In this document: one piece after another, positions 15,298-17,255 of the stretch
How the letters are laid out: every line of letters starts with the position of its first letter
How positions within the stretch are numbered: position 1 is the first letter of the stretch
NCBI GenBank assembly: GCA_020741375.1
Contig: DYZF01000187.1
Span: forward strand, 1 to 17,255
DNA length: 17,255 nt
From: Tessaracoccus flavescens
GTDB lineage: Bacteria > Actinomycetota > Actinomycetes > Propionibacteriales > Propionibacteriaceae
Reading direction: 5' to 3'
Program-made: the position numbers and the translations under genes
The notes under the pieces: generated by a model
The model's database searches: none
What the model was told of the DNA's origin: nothing
Seen by the model: only the letters and a program-made list of their open reading frames with translations

Positions 15298-16122
15298 TTA
15301 CGTCGGCCTCGGGACACCAGGTTGGCAGCGGGGGCACCACCAGATGATGCGTTCCTGACCAGCCGCTGGGTCAGCCACCGAGGTTGCTGCCCCGAGAGGG
15401 CTCGACTGGATTGTCGTCCCGCATCTCCTGCAGGGGCGATGGTTGCGCCCGAAGACGAAGGTGGTCTGGCCGGGTCGTTGGTCGCCCGTGAACGTGCGGA
15501 CTGGGTTGGTGAGGTTGCCCCGCATGAGCTTCGCGGCCAGGTCGACGGCGGCCTCAGCGTCCGTCTCGCCGACTGGAACTGCTGGGTGAACGCCTCGTAA
15601 GAAGCACACCTCGGCCCTGTACTCGTTGCCGATCCCGGCGAGATTTCGTTGGTCAAGAAGCGCCTCGCCGATGCTCCGGCGCGGGTCTCCGAGCACCCGG
15701 TGGAGGGCCTCGTCGCGCCCAGTTGTGAGCCAGTCGTCGGCAAGCAGGTCGGGGCCGAGGTAGCCCATCCGCTGATCGAACTCCTCTGCTGGCCAGAGCT
15801 CGACCATCCCTAGATCGTGGCCGACCAGTTCGATGCTGCCCGTGACCCGGACGACGACGCGCGCGGTGTGCGCGGGCTTCGACCAGCGTTCGCCCACACG
15901 GTGAATCCGCCAGGTGCCGTCCATGCGGAGATGCGTATGAAGAACCATGCGGTCGCAGCGCCAAAAAAGGTGCTTGCCGTGGGACCACACGCGTTCGATG
16001 GTGGTCCCGGTGATGGAGGTTGTGGCCAATTCCGGAACGCGGAAGTCACTGTGCTCGACCTCACGTCCCTCGAGTGGGCGCAGCCGCTCAGCCAGGCGCC
16101 AGATCGTGTCGCCCTCAGGCAC
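15298..16122 (-). CDS. nei2: Fpg/Nei-family DNA glycosylase / AP lyase (endonuclease VIII, Nei2-like)
   Basis: This 274-residue base-excision repair enzyme should remove oxidised bases and nick the abasic strand. The N-terminus MPEGDTIW gives the catalytic Pro2 and Glu3; Lys50 in SHGKHLFW, the helix-two-turn-helix (LLDQRNLAGIGNEYRAE, about 154-171) and FVFGRNHRPCRRCG then WWCPRC form the zinc finger (Cys231, Cys234, Cys263, Cys266). MPEGDT plus the neighbouring helicase fits actinobacterial Nei2 rather than Fpg (MutM, MPELPE). The spacing between the two CXXC pairs is 28 residues against about 16 usual. The GTG start overlaps the helicase stop by 8 bp, with GAGGCG upstream. Oxidised pyrimidines are the likely substrates (inference). 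Confidence 0.9.
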   Translation of the reverse strand: MPEGDTIWRLAERLRPLEGREVEHSDFRVPELATTSITGTTIERVWSHGKHLFWRCDRMVLHTHLRMDGTWRIHRVGERWSKPAHTARVVVRVTGSIELVGHDLGMVELWPAEEFDQRMGYLGPDLLADDWLTTGRDEALHRVLGDPRRSIGEALLDQRNLAGIGNEYRAEVCFLRGVHPAVPVGETDAEAAVDLAAKLMRGNLTNPVRTFTGDQRPGQTTFVFGRNHRPCRRCGTTIQSSPLGAATSVADPAAGQERIIWWCPRCQPGVPRPT

Positions 16123-17255
16123 GATGCGCCTCGACGACGATGCCGTTCGGGGTCAGCCTGCCGCCAGCGGCACGCAACGCATCCTCGAGCCCCGAGGAGC
16201 CGACGCGGACGCCGTCGATCTCCTCGATCTTGAGGCGGGCCATGCGTCCCTCGGTGACCGCGTGCACCAACGCGCCAGTGACGAGGGAGGCGGCCTCGGC
16301 GCGCCCCACTGGGGCGTCGAACAGGGTGAGCGTGCGACCTCCTCTGGTGAGATGCGCTAGGCAGACGCCGTCGGCCAGCACAACGATGGCTCCGGCGGCC
16401 CGCGACGGCCGGGCCGAGGCGTGCTGGGGCCACGGAAGCACGCTGCCGTACGGGTTTGCTGGGTCGAGCGCGGCCAGCACCACAGGGGCAGGATTCTGTA
16501 CCCCAGACGGCCACCCACCTTGGTCTGGGGCGTCGCCGTGCTGGCGGACCTGCTCGATCACCTCAGGGGTGGAGAACTGCGCGCCACCGAGACCCTCGAC
16601 GATGTAGCCACGAAGGACCTTGCCTGACGATTCCAGCTGGGACAGGAGTCGGTAGGCGGCGGCGAATCCGCCCGGGGTGCCGTCGGCGGTGACCGCCCCA
16701 CGGGTGATGACGCCGAAGCGCTCCAGCCATGAGGAGGCAAGAGCCAAAGCTTGTTCGTGGTGGGAGAGCTCGGGGTCTCGGACCCGATACCACCTGCCCG
16801 CCGTGATCGTCTGCGCTGTGGTGCCCCCGCCCATGAGGGAGCTACCTAGTCGGGGAAGGCGCGCGCGGCGCCTGGGGGACGGACGAATCGCCTTGTGCGC
16901 AGCCTTCATGGACCCGCCGATTCTCGCCCGCACCATGGCCATCGACGCTGGCGCGAGGAGCCCTTCCTCAGCCGCCCGCCACAGATCGTCGACGACGAAA
17001 CCCCCCTCGCCGCGTGCCACGGCCTCGGCCAGTTCGAGCGACTCAGGTGAGGGTGGGACGTCGCTTGGTGCGAGAAGTTCGAGGTCAGCCGATGGCACGA
17101 GGGCGATGAGCGGATCGTTGGGACCAGCCGAACCTCGACCGCGGATCACAACTTCTCCTTCGGAGATGAGGGCGTCGAGGTGGCTCGGCGAATAGCCGGC
17201 TAGCCGTGCTGGCAGCACCTGGGTCTCCCAGGCGCTGGCGGGCAGGGCGGCTCTT
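16115..17255 (-). CDS. lhr: Lhr-family ATP-dependent helicase, C-terminal part; 5' end outside window
   Basis: The last 379 residues of a large (usually about 1,500-residue) superfamily 2 helicase acting in DNA repair. The open frame continues to the window edge with no stop, reading ASAWETQVLPARLAGYSP, so the GTG at 17218 is internal. Visible are the winged-helix/beta region characteristic of the Lhr C-terminus: the GRWYRV segment, RYGVITRGAV-like LERFGVITRGAV, GGFAAAYRLLSQLESSGKVLRGYIVEGLGGAQFSTPE (split here as AAAYRLLSQLE and RGYIVEGLGGAQF), AALDPANPYGSVLPWP, and the closing EEIDGV. The motor domains are outside. Overlap with the Nei2-like gene implies co-translation, as in mycobacteria where lhr and nei2 are neighbours. 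Confidence 0.93.
   Translation of the reverse strand, partial: RAALPASAWETQVLPARLAGYSPSHLDALISEGEVVIRGRGSAGPNDPLIALVPSADLELLAPSDVPPSPESLELAEAVARGEGGFVVDDLWRAAEEGLLAPASMAMVRARIGGSMKAAHKAIRPSPRRRARLPRLGSSLMGGGTTAQTITAGRWYRVRDPELSHHEQALALASSWLERFGVITRGAVTADGTPGGFAAAYRLLSQLESSGKVLRGYIVEGLGGAQFSTPEVIEQVRQHGDAPDQGGWPSGVQNPAPVVLAALDPANPYGSVLPWPQHASARPSRAAGAIVVLADGVCLAHLTRGGRTLTLFDAPVGRAEAASLVTGALVHAVTEGRMARLKIEEIDGVRVGSSGLEDALRAAGGRLTPNGIVVEAHRA

Noticed and set aside
14937..15743. 268-codon minus-strand frame across the Nei2-like and DUF1648-type genes
   Set aside because: Most of it is out-of-frame sequence of the glycosylase; only the part from 15287 down is believable, as the N-terminus of the DUF1648-type gene.

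Overview
The window reads as chromosomal DNA from a high-GC Gram-positive bacterium (Actinobacteria, possibly Propionibacteriales; the genus cannot be fixed by eye). Grounds are the strong G/C bias at third codon positions, frequent GTG starts, purine-rich ribosome binding sites, a twin-arginine lipoprotein signal on the sugar-binding protein, and the actinobacterial lhr-nei2 gene pair.

Left edge (1-1706, + strand): the 3' part of a long-chain acyl-CoA ligase gene, followed with no gap by a tandem hotdog acyl-CoA thioesterase. These lipid genes are flank. They meet the next operon tail to tail with a 23-bp overlap.

Centre (1684-13454): a divergent arabinan / arabino-oligosaccharide utilisation locus. 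Leftward from about 8.1 kb run four hydrolase genes in order GH51, GH43 lipoprotein, GH51, secreted multidomain GH43 (Abn2-like). Rightward from about 8.36 kb run a sugar-binding lipoprotein, two ABC permeases, a cytosolic GH43 and a DUF624 membrane protein. No ABC ATPase and no arabinose isomerase, kinase or epimerase genes are present. The logic inferred from signal peptides is that the secreted GH43 cuts arabinan outside, the lipoprotein GH43 trims at the cell surface, the ABC transporter imports oligosaccharides, and cytosolic GH43 and two GH51 enzymes release L-arabinose. The 264-bp divergent gap holds candidate promoters for both directions and a LacI-type dyad on the leftward one. A 17-bp stem-loop separates the binding-protein gene from the permeases.

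Right side (13424-17255, - strand): a LacI-type repressor, very likely the local regulator, with a dyad just upstream that shares its architecture with the one in the divergent gap. Further upstream lie a DUF1648-type membrane protein whose reading frame appears broken near its N-terminus, an Fpg/Nei-family DNA glycosylase (Nei2-like) and the C-terminal part of an Lhr-family helicase (cut by the window edge). The last three form a tight run, Lhr to Nei2 (8-bp overlap) to DUF1648 (10-bp gap).

I did not find CRISPR arrays, tRNA or rRNA genes, insertion sequences or phage genes. Nothing here is clearly an undescribed system. The most informative signals are the shared operator-like dyad, the doubled GH51-GH43 layout, the reduced Abn2 C-terminal module on a cytosolic GH43, the inter-gene hairpin, and the DUF624 gene at the end of the import operon.
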